The position numbers were made by a program, and so were the translations under genes. From Acidobacteriota bacterium (GTDB lineage Bacteria > Acidobacteriota > Vicinamibacteria > Vicinamibacterales > CAVVIG01): a stretch of 9,049 nucleotides of DNA. Location of the stretch: contig QHWL01000131.1 in the NCBI GenBank assembly GCA_003222555.1, positions 1-9,049 of the forward strand, read 5' to 3'. The notes below the pieces were generated by a model. The model worked only from the letters and a program-made list of their open reading frames with translations. It made no database searches and was not told where the DNA came from. This document shows, in pieces, positions 1-6,856 of the stretch; the stretch's first letter is position 1; every line of letters starts with the position of its first letter.

Positions 1-2
1 CG

Positions 3-140
3 AAGCTGCCCGCGGAAATCGAAGTCTACGATGGCGCCGCGCACGGCTGGTGCCCTCCCGATTCGGGAGTCTACAACGAGCCACAGGCCGAAAAGGCCTG
101 GAGCCGTTTGCTTGCGCTGTACGGAAAAGCCCTGGTCTGA
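3..140 (+). CDS. Dienelactone hydrolase family protein, C-terminal fragment
   Basis: Only the last 45 codons and the stop (138-140) are inside the window; the reading frame enters from the left edge. The translated tail reads as the end of an alpha/beta hydrolase of the dienelactone hydrolase family. It has a beta strand ending in VYDGAAHGW, where the His encoded at 42-44 fits the last member of the Cys-Asp-His triad, followed by a short acidic loop and a closing amphipathic helix (AEKAWSRLLALYGK). Family members hydrolyse dienelactone or related lactones and esters, but the nucleophile elbow lies outside the window, so the substrate cannot be judged. The gene converges on the minus-strand gene ending at 292, with a hairpin 20 bases after its stop. 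The family call rests on this short tail. Confidence 0.7.
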   Translation, partial: KLPAEIEVYDGAAHGWCPPDSGVYNEPQAEKAWSRLLALYGKALV

Positions 141-160
141 ACATCGAATCCGACTGCGGA

Positions 161-197
161 TTTCAGGTTGGCGTCGGCCGAAGCCACCAACCTGAAA
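161..197. terminator. Perfect inverted repeat between convergent genes, possible bidirectional terminator
   Basis: TTTCAGGTTGG (161-171) and CCAACCTGAAA (187-197) are perfect 11-bp complements. Inside the 15-base loop, GGC (176-178) can pair with GCC (183-185) around CGAA, so the transcript could fold into a long stem from either strand. It lies 20 bases after the stop of the hydrolase and about 95 bases beyond the stop of the convergent gene, which is a terminator position. No T tract follows on either strand, so it is not a textbook intrinsic terminator. It could also be a protein-binding palindrome or a transcript-stabilising stem. Confidence 0.45.
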
Positions 198-291
198 CTC
201 GTGGCCGGCACCACGGCGCTATCTCTCAGCGGACAACGCCGGGGCCGAGCGACGCCTCAGAGGGGAGAGTCGTCGATCGCTCGTCAATCTG

Positions 292-1356
292 TTAGCAGCC
301 GTAGGCGTACTTGATGCCGGTGGGTTGGAAGCCGGTCGGCGAGTACTCGAGCGCCGAGATGTCCATCGATTCGTAGCCGCCCTGTGCCAGGAGCACTTCA
401 CCCCAGCCGTCGTGGTTCCGATCGAAGATGTTGAGGATAAGCCCCAGGTGTTCGCGTGCGACTTTGCCCTGGAATTCGAACATTCGCAGCCAAGACGCGG
501 CCCGCAGGTTTGTCTGGATGACTTCCAGGGGTTGCTCGCCCCGCAGCCACAGCGACGCCGCGAATCCTTGCCGTCGATGAACGGTCCACTCGGCGCGAAC
601 GAAATGGAGGAGCACGCCATCAGGAGCCAGACGGAACGATTGGATGTCGTAGGTCAACTCGCCACGCCCGCTCTGCATGGCTTCGTCGATGGCCTGTTGA
701 CGCCGGGCCCAGGAGCGACGATAGGCAACGGGGCTCGACGCCGCTCGCGCAAGCTCCGGCGCGGCGTCGGCTAGGACCCGCGGTAGCTCGCGCACGAGGA
801 GTGCGTTGAGAGTCGATTCCAACGCGCGCCGAAACTCGGCGGTCGATGGCGATGGAGCGATTCCCACCGACGAACCCAATTCCGCCTTCGATGGTTGCAG
901 GGTCATGGAGCGTTCGGCCAGAAAGTATTTGGCTGGAAGACCCGTGAAGGTGTCCGACTGTTCCGGCACGACACGCAACAACGCGCCGATCGCGTTCTGA
1001 CAGCCCGCGTTGCCTCCGACGATGCGTTCGGTCTCGGCCTGGAAGGCTTGGCCTGGCGCGGAGTGAATCAGCCACCGGTCTCCGGCACGCATGGCAGCGG
1101 CACCCTGTTCGCGCCAGGGAGCCGGCGGATCGAAGTAGCGATATCCGAACCGTGCCATCGGCTCCGCTGACAACCCGTCGGTGACCTGCTTAGCCGACGT
1201 ATCCATCACCTTGAACGTCGCGATCACGTGATTGAAGTCGACGCGGAAGGCGACGAAGGCAGATCCGGCCCCCGGCTCCTGGCCCGCAACTGTCACGTCC
1301 GTCAGCAGCGCAGCCGCTATGGCGGCGACACTTGCGAGCAGTGCGGCTTGGCGCAT
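292..1356 (-). CDS. Secreted protein of unknown function with a C-terminal DxNxDG motif
   Basis: I do not recognise a named family for this 354-residue protein. Residues 1-25 form a signal peptide (short Arg start, an Ala/Leu-rich core, then VAGQE), so it is probably exported. The middle is mixed and contains a likely helical stretch (about 172-225). The C-terminus holds NIFDRNHDGWGEVLLAQGG (residues 309-327). Its D312-x-N314-x-D316 spacing followed by E320 resembles the calcium loops of FG-GAP/VCBS repeats or EF-hand-like sites, but only one copy is present. Cys119 and the terminal Cys354 might form a disulphide. The start is supported by an AGAGGG ribosome binding site seven bases before the ATG. 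The gene lies downstream of the transferase gene on the same strand, but a 214-base gap with an inverted repeat argues against one operon. Confidence 0.75.
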   Translation of the reverse strand: MRQAALLASVAAIAAALLTDVTVAGQEPGAGSAFVAFRVDFNHVIATFKVMDTSAKQVTDGLSAEPMARFGYRYFDPPAPWREQGAAAMRAGDRWLIHSAPGQAFQAETERIVGGNAGCQNAIGALLRVVPEQSDTFTGLPAKYFLAERSMTLQPSKAELGSSVGIAPSPSTAEFRRALESTLNALLVRELPRVLADAAPELARAASSPVAYRRSWARRQQAIDEAMQSGRGELTYDIQSFRLAPDGVLLHFVRAEWTVHRRQGFAASLWLRGEQPLEVIQTNLRAASWLRMFEFQGKVAREHLGLILNIFDRNHDGWGEVLLAQGGYESMDISALEYSPTGFQPTGIKYAYGC

Positions 1357-1467
1357 GTCGTGTCCCTCTTCTCGCGGTGGCGCAGTTGCGGAGCCGGCAT
1401 CGGGTCCGGATTATCGGTGACTACCCATCCACGCCAATCCGCTCGAGAACGATCCTCTAAAAGCTCC

Positions 1468-1556
1468 ACCACGGAGATCACGGGACACAAACTGAGGTCA
1501 CGGTTGACATAACAAGAAAAACTGTGGCCTCTGTAACCCTCCGTGTCCGCCGTGGT
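1468..1556. repeat. Decayed inverted-repeat element (ACCACGG arms)
   Basis: The outer arms are identical when read inward: ACCACGG starts at 1468 on the plus strand and at 1556 on the minus strand. They continue with CACGG at equal distance, then diverge by about 10 bases with one length difference, and match again as GAGG-Y-CAC-R-GT. The whole unit can fold into one long imperfect hairpin with an AT-richer loop (about 1504-1520). Its wording resembles the CCACGGAG/CACGGAG intergenic repeats that I recall from many environmental bacterial genomes. It starts 15 bases after the transferase stop, so it may also terminate or stabilise that transcript. Confidence 0.5.
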
Positions 1557-1570
1557 AGCGCCGCAGGCGA

Positions 1571-3472
1571 TCAGTACGCGATGGCGTAGCAGTCTCGCCG
1601 CGGATCCGCAGCGGCGAACCGATTGCCCGATGCTGGGTCGATCATGACAGCCGTCGCGCAACCCGACATCCCAAACGGCCGCAACCGGCTCACGTTGTGG
1701 CCGCGCGCGCGGAGTTCCTCGTAGACGGCGTCGGGCACCGTCGCCTCCACGTTGAGTTGGTTGAACCCCGGCGTGTGCGGCCAGAACGACCCGTAGAAGT
1801 GCAGCGTCTGCACTCGCGGCCGTTCGAACGCGGCGTGCAGGTTGGGATACCAGTCGTCCCAGAACTCCACCACGCTCAACAGCGCCTGCAGGATGGTCTG
1901 GTCCTGATTGTCGCCGCCGGGGGTGCCAAGCGCCATCATCGGGGTGTTGCCCTTGAACACCAGGCTCGGCGTCAAGGTGTAGCGCGGGCGCGCATGTGGA
2001 CGAATCTGGTTGGCTCGTGTCTTGTCGAGCCAGAACTGCTCGCCACGAACGCTCATGCCGATGCCCGTGTCCCCAAGAATGACGGCGCCCGGCACCCACC
2101 CGCCGCTCGGCGTGACGTCGAAGATGTTTCCGTCCTTGTCGACGACGGCTATGTGGGTCGTGTCCTTGAGCACGCCCGCGGCATCCTGTCCGCGCGACGC
2201 CATGACCAGTGGGTCCGAGGCCGCGCGCGCGGTCGTCGCGCCGGACTGGACGTTCGCTTTCCAGTACGGCCACTGCTTCACCTGTGAGTCGTACCGGAGC
2301 GGATCGCCGGCAACAAACGCGGTGGACGAGCGCTTCCGATCGATAAGGGCCGCACGCTCTTTCGCATAGGCCTTCGACAGGAGTCCCTCCGACGGCACCG
2401 TTACGAACGCCGGGTCCGCGTAGAACGAGTCGCGGTCCGCGTACGCGAGCTTCATGGCTTCAACGACCGTGTGGAGATAGTCGGCGCTCGCGTAGCCCAT
2501 CGCGTGCAGATCGAACTGCTCCAGGATGTTGAGCGTCTGCAGCAGCACGGGACCCTGGCTGCCGAACCCGTGCTTGTAGACCGTGTAGCCTCGATAGGTC
2601 GTGCGGGCCGGCTCCTCGATGCGCGCGAAATACTCGGCGAAATCGCGCTCGTCGAAGGGCGCGTCGTGCTTTCGAAGAAACGCCAACATCTCGCGGGCGA
2701 TGTCGCCCTTATAGAACCGGTCGCGCGCCGCGATGATGCCGGCGTCACGGCCCCGGGCCCGCGCGCCACGTTCGGCCTCCACCATGCGTCGCAACGTCCG
2801 AGCAGTGGCTGGCAGCTTGATGGTTTCGCCGGGCGCGTACGGTGAGCCGTCGGGCTTGAGCCAGTAGGTCTTGTTCCCAGGCCAGCGCTCGAAGAGCTCA
2901 CGCTGGTTCGCAATTGCGCGGGCGGTGCTCGACCGCATGGGGAAACCGCGCTCCGCGTACCCAATGGCTGGCGCGGCCACGTCCTCGAAGCTCATCGTCC
3001 CCCACTTCTCGAGCACGGTGAGCGCGGCGTGAAGGGCGCCGGGCACCACCGCGGGATCGAGCCCGTCACCCCGCAGAGTCTTTCCGCGCGAAAGGTACCA
3101 ATCGACGTTCACCGCGTGAGGCGCCCAGCCCTGGCCGACGATCGAGGTGACCTTGGCCTCTTTCTTCGGGTACACCAGCACCAGTGCCTCGCCCCCGAGA
3201 CTGTAGAGATCCTGCTCGAGCACGCCGCCTGCGAGCAGCGAGGCCACGCCGGCGTCGAACGCATTGCCGCCTTTGAGCAAAATGCCGAAGGCCGCGGCCG
3301 TTGTCAGCGGATGGCCGGTGGACACGCCGCCCGAAGGCCCCATCAGGGCGGGCCGCAAGGCCGACCCGGCTGGCTGGCGATCCTGTGTCGGGACCTGTGT
3401 GGTGCTCGTGTCGGCGAAGGCCACCACGAGGCCTGCCGCGCCGAGGACCAGTGCACGCCAACTACCTCTCAT
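1571..3472 (-). CDS. Gamma-glutamyltransferase-family Ntn hydrolase, exported, atypical substrate pocket
   Basis: This 633-residue proenzyme matches the gamma-glutamyltransferase family, which cleaves itself to free an N-terminal Thr nucleophile and then hydrolyses or transfers gamma-glutamyl groups. Residues 1-20 are a signal peptide. HPLTTAAAFGILLKGGNAFDA (54-74) is the conserved N-terminal block. KDTTHIAVVDKDGN (436-449) is the autoprocessing site; Thr438 should become the new N-terminus, giving a small subunit of 196 residues, close to that of the E. coli enzyme. GTPGGD (516-521) matches the oxyanion Gly pair. Several residues that hold the gamma-glutamyl group in the E. coli enzyme are replaced: Arg114 by Gln114, Asn411 by Gly458, Asp433 by Gln479, and the Ser462-Ser463 pair by Tyr498-Thr499. 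The substrate is therefore probably not glutathione. A GAGG ribosome binding site precedes the ATG. The gene is divergent from the epoxide-hydrolase-like gene. Confidence 0.9.
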   Translation of the reverse strand: MRGSWRALVLGAAGLVVAFADTSTTQVPTQDRQPAGSALRPALMGPSGGVSTGHPLTTAAAFGILLKGGNAFDAGVASLLAGGVLEQDLYSLGGEALVLVYPKKEAKVTSIVGQGWAPHAVNVDWYLSRGKTLRGDGLDPAVVPGALHAALTVLEKWGTMSFEDVAAPAIGYAERGFPMRSSTARAIANQRELFERWPGNKTYWLKPDGSPYAPGETIKLPATARTLRRMVEAERGARARGRDAGIIAARDRFYKGDIAREMLAFLRKHDAPFDERDFAEYFARIEEPARTTYRGYTVYKHGFGSQGPVLLQTLNILEQFDLHAMGYASADYLHTVVEAMKLAYADRDSFYADPAFVTVPSEGLLSKAYAKERAALIDRKRSSTAFVAGDPLRYDSQVKQWPYWKANVQSGATTARAASDPLVMASRGQDAAGVLKDTTHIAVVDKDGNIFDVTPSGGWVPGAVILGDTGIGMSVRGEQFWLDKTRANQIRPHARPRYTLTPSLVFKGNTPMMALGTPGGDNQDQTILQALLSVVEFWDDWYPNLHAAFERPRVQTLHFYGSFWPHTPGFNQLNVEATVPDAVYEELRARGHNVSRLRPFGMSGCATAVMIDPASGNRFAAADPRRDCYAIAY

Positions 3473-3661
3473 GGTCCACCTCGCTATAAGTCATGGGTTC
3501 GACTGTGTCCGGCCTCAAAGGTGCGTAGACGACCTCGACTGCAGCCGCGTTCGATGGATGATACCTGCTTCGTCCCCTCGCGGCGCGTCCCTCACCGCCT
3601 GCTCCGAGCCCGCGCGCCCGATGCCTCGTAAAAACGTACCGCCCCGCTTCTTCGCCGGCCT

Positions 3662-3667
3662 TACAAT
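3662..3667 (+). promoter_or_regulatory. Possible -10 box for the epoxide-hydrolase-like gene
   Basis: TACAAT matches the sigma-70 -10 consensus at five of six positions and lies 55 bases before the ATG at 3723. No good -35 hexamer stands 16-18 bases upstream, so this is a weak call. The divergent 250-base gap (3473-3722) must hold promoters for both this gene and the transferase. On the minus strand I see only a TTATAG-like box close to the transferase start. A ribosome binding site (GGGAG) precedes the ATG at 3723. Confidence 0.25.
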
Positions 3668-3722
3668 TCCCATATCGGATCACGTCCTGGGTGTTGATGC
3701 TCGTCATTGAGGGAGATTCGAC

Positions 3723-5012
3723 ATGTTGTCGCGACGCGCGTTCTTTGTGACGGCTTCGGCCGCGGCGGTGGGCGGGTCTGCCTTTGCGAAAGGTTCCCCA
3801 CGAGCCGCGATGGTCCAAACCGACATTGCTAGCCTACCACCCTACGGCAATTCTACGATTCCGCCTGGCATTCGTTCCCGCACAGTCGGCAACGTCAACG
3901 GCCTGAGGGTGCACATGTTGGAAGCTGGCTACGAGACTGCGGGCCGGCCGGGCGTACTGCTGCTGCACGGCTTTCCGGAGCTTGCTTATAGCTGGCGCAA
4001 GGTGATGCTGCCTCTGGCATCGGCGGGGTATCACGTGATCGCCCCCGACCAGCGTGGCTACGGGCGCACCACGGGCTGGGACGGCTCCTATGACGCCGAT
4101 CCCGATCCCTTCCGCATTCTCAACATGGTGAGAGACGCCATCGGGCTCGTCTACGCGCTCGGCCATCGCTCCGTGGCGATGGTGGCGGGACACGACGCAG
4201 GAGCGCCCGTCGCGTCCTGGTCCGCCCTGATCCGGCCCGACATCTTCCGGTCGGTGACGATCATGAGCTCCCCGTTCGAAGGCGCACCGTCACTGCCGTT
4301 CGACACCGCGAACGGCGTCGCCCCGCCGCGCCCGGCGCCTACCGACGACGAACTCGACGCGGAACTCGCGAAGCTCAACCCTCCGCGGAAGTATTACCAG
4401 AATTATCAGCGCACACGCGGGGCCAACGACAACATGCTCCATGCTCCGCAGGGCCTCCACGCATTCTTTCGCGCCTACTACCATTACAAGAGTGCCGATT
4501 GGAAAGGGAACAAACCGCATCCCCTGCGGGCGCGGACTGCCGAGGAGATGGCCCAAATTCCTACCTATTACGTCATGGAACGGGACAAAGGCATGGCGGA
4601 GACGGTTGCGCCCATGATGCCGTCGGCGGCCGAGATAGCCGCCTGCAAATGGCTGACCGAGCCCGAGGTCGACGTGTACGCGACCGAATACGCCCGGACC
4701 CAATTCACCGGCGCCCTTCAGGGCTATCGGGTGCGCCGCGGCTCGGACCCCAAGAGCATCGCCGAGATGCACACGTTCTCTGGCCGTTCCATCGATGTGC
4801 CCTCGATGTTCGTCGGAGGCAGGAGCGACTGGGGCGTCTATCAGACCCCTGGCGCCGTGGACAAAATGCGGAACAGCGCGTGCACACGAATGGTGGGCTT
4901 CCATTTATTGGACGGAGCCGGGCATTGGGTGCAGCAGGAGCAGCCGGAACAGGTGAGCACGTTGCTCATACAGTTCCTGCGCGACCAAGCTCCGGCAAGC
5001 ACCAAGCAGTGA
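3723..5012 (+). CDS. Epoxide-hydrolase-like alpha/beta hydrolase with Tat signal
   Basis: This 429-residue protein has the fold and motifs of alpha/beta-hydrolase epoxide hydrolases, which open epoxides to diols through an aspartyl ester. The N-terminus (SRRAFF followed by an Ala-rich core ending near residue 22) is a Tat signal, so the enzyme should be exported folded. HGFPE (82-86) is the oxyanion motif. GHDAGA (156-161) puts the nucleophile at Asp158; the usual family form is GHDWGA. DQRGYGRT (109-116) is also typical. Asp369 in GGRSDWG and His401 in GAGHWVQQEQP complete the triad. Tyr335 in GALQGYR lines up with the ring-opening Tyr in the cap. Most family members have about 290-330 residues; the extra length comes from the leader and a cap region of about 145 residues (186-330). 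GGGAG precedes the ATG. Dehalogenase or esterase activity is a less likely alternative. Confidence 0.88.
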   Translation: MLSRRAFFVTASAAAVGGSAFAKGSPRAAMVQTDIASLPPYGNSTIPPGIRSRTVGNVNGLRVHMLEAGYETAGRPGVLLLHGFPELAYSWRKVMLPLASAGYHVIAPDQRGYGRTTGWDGSYDADPDPFRILNMVRDAIGLVYALGHRSVAMVAGHDAGAPVASWSALIRPDIFRSVTIMSSPFEGAPSLPFDTANGVAPPRPAPTDDELDAELAKLNPPRKYYQNYQRTRGANDNMLHAPQGLHAFFRAYYHYKSADWKGNKPHPLRARTAEEMAQIPTYYVMERDKGMAETVAPMMPSAAEIAACKWLTEPEVDVYATEYARTQFTGALQGYRVRRGSDPKSIAEMHTFSGRSIDVPSMFVGGRSDWGVYQTPGAVDKMRNSACTRMVGFHLLDGAGHWVQQEQPEQVSTLLIQFLRDQAPASTKQ

Positions 5013-5041
5013 TTGAATCGGTACCATTCTTCGGCCAGAAT
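5013..5041 (+). promoter_or_regulatory. Candidate promoter of the DNA glycosylase gene
   Basis: TTGAAT (5013-5018) and CAGAAT (5036-5041) are 17 bases apart. Each matches the sigma-70 consensus at four of six positions. The pair starts directly after the upstream stop codon and would give a leader of roughly 65 bases before the ATG at 5113. GAATCGGT occurs twice here (5015-5022 and 5038-5045), 23 bases apart, and the first copy overlaps a GGTACC-centred palindrome. Read-through from the upstream gene is an equally possible source of transcription. Confidence 0.3.
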
Positions 5042-5112
5042 CGGTGCAAATGATTTCCGGCATTGAGTGACCGAGGTTGCCAATTGCGGTTCCGACATGC
5101 AAGCTGATAAGC

Positions 5113-6012
5113 ATGCCGGAACTGCCGGATATCGTCGCCTACATCAGTGCTCTCGAGCCACGCATCGTCGCACGGCCGCTCGAGCGAGTGCGACTTGGAA
5201 GCGCCTTTCTGCTTCGAACCACACAACCGCCAGTGGCCAGCGTCGAGGGCCGTGTGGTGCGCGAACTGCGGCGAATCGGCAAACGCATCGCAATTGGAGT
5301 AGAGAACGATCTTTGGTTGGTGCTTCACTTGATGATTGCCGGCCGGCTGCACTGGCGACCGGCAGAGTCCAAGCTGGCGGGCCGTCACAGTCTGGCAGCT
5401 TTCGACTTTCCCAATGGCTCTCTTGTCCTCACCGAAGCCGGTACTAAGCGCCGCGCATCATTGCACATCATCAGTGGCGAAGAAGGCTTGGATTCGGTGG
5501 ACCCGGGAGGAATCGATGCCCTCACGAGCGATCTCGGCGCGTTTCGCGCGGCACTTACGGCGGAAAACCGCACGCTCAAGCGGGCTCTCACCGATCCGCG
5601 TCTGATCAGTGGTATCGGCAATGCATATTCGGATGAAATCCTGCATGCAGCGCAATTGTCACCTATTGCGCTAACGCACAGGCTAGAGCCGGACGAGTGG
5701 CACCGGCTGTTCGTTGCTACGCGCGAAACGCTCGAGCTCTGGGTAGACCGCCTGCGAGCCGAGGCGAAGGCTGGTTTTCCAGAAAAGGTCACCGCATTTC
5801 GCAAAGGTATGGCGGTCCATGGACGCTATGGCCAGCCGTGCCCCAGGTGTGGCGACAAGATTTTGCGCATTCGCTACGCGGACAACGAAACGAACTACTG
5901 CGCTCGGTGCCAGACTGGTCGAAAGATCCTTGCGGATCGGAGCTTGTCTCGTCTGCTGGGATCGGACTGGCCGCGCACCCTCGAAGAGCTCGAAGCCCTC
6001 AAACGCCGCTGA
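5113..6012 (+). CDS. Fpg/Nei-family formamidopyrimidine-DNA glycosylase
   Basis: This 299-residue protein belongs to the bifunctional glycosylase/AP-lyase family that removes oxidised bases in base excision repair. After removal of Met it starts with PELPD, giving the catalytic Pro and Glu. This requirement fixes the start at the ATG at 5113 rather than the in-frame TTG at 5077, even though no strong ribosome binding site is seen. Lys57, HLMIAGRL (72-79) and Asn170 in ISGIGNAYSDE match the lesion- and phosphate-contacting sites. The C-terminal zinc finger uses Cys243, Cys246, Cys263 and Cys266. The finger loop reads ADNETNYC, where the Arg found in E. coli Fpg is Asn258. That places the protein in a divergent Fpg/Nei branch, so 8-oxoguanine preference should not be assumed. 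It follows the epoxide hydrolase gene by 100 bases, and its 3' end is overlapped antisense by the next ORF. Confidence 0.92.
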   Translation: MPELPDIVAYISALEPRIVARPLERVRLGSAFLLRTTQPPVASVEGRVVRELRRIGKRIAIGVENDLWLVLHLMIAGRLHWRPAESKLAGRHSLAAFDFPNGSLVLTEAGTKRRASLHIISGEEGLDSVDPGGIDALTSDLGAFRAALTAENRTLKRALTDPRLISGIGNAYSDEILHAAQLSPIALTHRLEPDEWHRLFVATRETLELWVDRLRAEAKAGFPEKVTAFRKGMAVHGRYGQPCPRCGDKILRIRYADNETNYCARCQTGRKILADRSLSRLLGSDWPRTLEELEALKRR

Positions 6013-6609
6013 CGACGACTCTCTCGCGTAGGGACGGTTCGAGACAGGCGCGGTCCGAGCCCGCGCCATCCAGCGAAACCACTCTTTCACCTTGCCCGCG
6101 CACGGTGGCAGTGGGTCGCAGGCCAGAACGTACAGGACGACCGTTGTCAGGATGATGAGCGCTTCGGTCAAAAGGACGAAGCGCAGGTGCAGGGTGATGT
6201 ACGCGAACCAGAGCGGATAAGGCAGCACGACCGACAGCGTCAGGAAGGCGATCCGCAGCTGGGCGTCCCGGATGCGTCGCGGATTTCTGAGTCCCTTGGC
6301 CACCCGGCGATAGGCCGCGATCTCCGAGGCCTCGATCGACACTTTGAAGATGGTCCGGGTCAGCACGAAGAAGACCCCGCCGCAGAACAGCGCGACGAAA
6401 ATGCGCAGGGCTAGGTCCCCGCTCACAAAGTACAGCCCTGCCGCCCAGATGAAGTACACGACGATGCTGAGGTTGGTGAGCTGGAAGGCGAGCCACACGT
6501 TCGTCCGGCCGGTCCACGCCTGGAGCCGACGGCACATCTGTTCGGTGAGGTCCAATACGGCCGAATCGACGTACGTCATCCCGCGACAGTCAGCCTCGTT
6601 GCTGATCAC
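5683..6609 (-). CDS. Four-helix membrane protein of unknown function; ORF runs antisense into the glycosylase gene
   Basis: I do not recognise a named family. The first 200 of 308 residues look real, with four likely membrane helices (about 38-62, 67-86, 119-139 and 144-164). A charged loop lies between helices two and three (RRVAKGLRNPRRIRDAQ, 101-117), and a short tail after helix four holds CDPLPPC (164-170) and an aromatic/basic helix. Residues 200-308 are the antisense of the last 330 bases of the glycosylase gene and read like chance sequence. The gene may therefore have lost its normal stop, or the product may carry a non-homologous tail. The GTG start at 6609 lies one base beyond the stop of the upstream ORF (TAGCGTG), suggesting coupling; the ATG at 6579 is an alternative start. 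Neither has a strong ribosome binding site. Confidence 0.6.
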   Translation of the reverse strand: MISNEADCRGMTYVDSAVLDLTEQMCRRLQAWTGRTNVWLAFQLTNLSIVVYFIWAAGLYFVSGDLALRIFVALFCGGVFFVLTRTIFKVSIEASEIAAYRRVAKGLRNPRRIRDAQLRIAFLTLSVVLPYPLWFAYITLHLRFVLLTEALIILTTVVLYVLACDPLPPCAGKVKEWFRWMARARTAPVSNRPYARESSSAAFEGFELFEGARPVRSQQTRQAPIRKDLSTSLAPSAVVRFVVRVANAQNLVATPGARLAIASMDRHTFAKCGDLFWKTSLRLGSQAVYPELERFARSNEQPVPLVRL

Positions 6610-6610
6610 G

Positions 6611-6853
6611 CTAGAAATTCTTGGTCGCGACGCCGGCCTGGCCGCATTCAGCCGCGATCGTGAAAAACCGCTGCACGTTCTCCTTGCCGATGACGTAGGA
6701 GTGCGCGCTACCTCGGGCGCGCTTCTGGACGAGCGCGAGCTTTGTTGTCGAGCGGTCGAGGGACAGCCCGTGCCTGCCGGCTATCGTCCCACAGCCTCTT
6801 TCCCGACAGTCGTCGTCTCTTCGTCTGGCCTGGGTGCCAGCCGCATGACCCAA
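6611..6853 (-). pseudogene. Possible C-terminal remnant of a metallo-beta-lactamase-fold hydrolase
   Basis: This 80-codon ORF starts with TTG just after the stop of the VOC gene and is in the same frame as that gene. Its first 30 residues are Arg-rich and look like chance sequence. From about residue 36 it reads like real protein: an amphipathic segment, then HSYVIGKENVQRFF (50-63) and an AAECGQAG helix. From memory, this resembles the last helix of some metallo-beta-lactamase-fold hydrolases that end with a PFV-G-x-x-x-V-x-R pattern. None of the metal-binding HxHxDH part is present in any frame, so it would be a tail left after loss of the main gene. It could instead be a small protein, an extension of the VOC protein by stop read-through, or chance sequence. 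Confidence 0.3.
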
Positions 6854-6856
6854 ACG

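Noticed and set aside
1504..1537. TTGACA on the plus strand as a promoter
   Set aside because: No -10 box at proper spacing, it lies in the loop of the inverted repeat, and it points away from any plus-strand gene start.
1317..2273. Long minus-strand ORF of 318 codons
   Set aside because: It lies in another frame of the transferase gene, is Arg/Gly-rich and motif-free, and is a shadow of GC-rich coding sequence.
3029..3631. Plus-strand ORF of 200 codons antisense to the transferase start
   Set aside because: No recognisable motif and typical antisense composition; the transferase motifs on the other strand are unambiguous.
4290..4904. Minus-strand ORF of 204 codons antisense to the epoxide hydrolase
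   Set aside because: Shadow of a gene with intact catalytic motifs.
5077..5112. Upstream TTG start for the DNA glycosylase
   Set aside because: It would bury the catalytic N-terminal Pro-Glu twelve residues inside the protein and abolish the lyase mechanism of the family.
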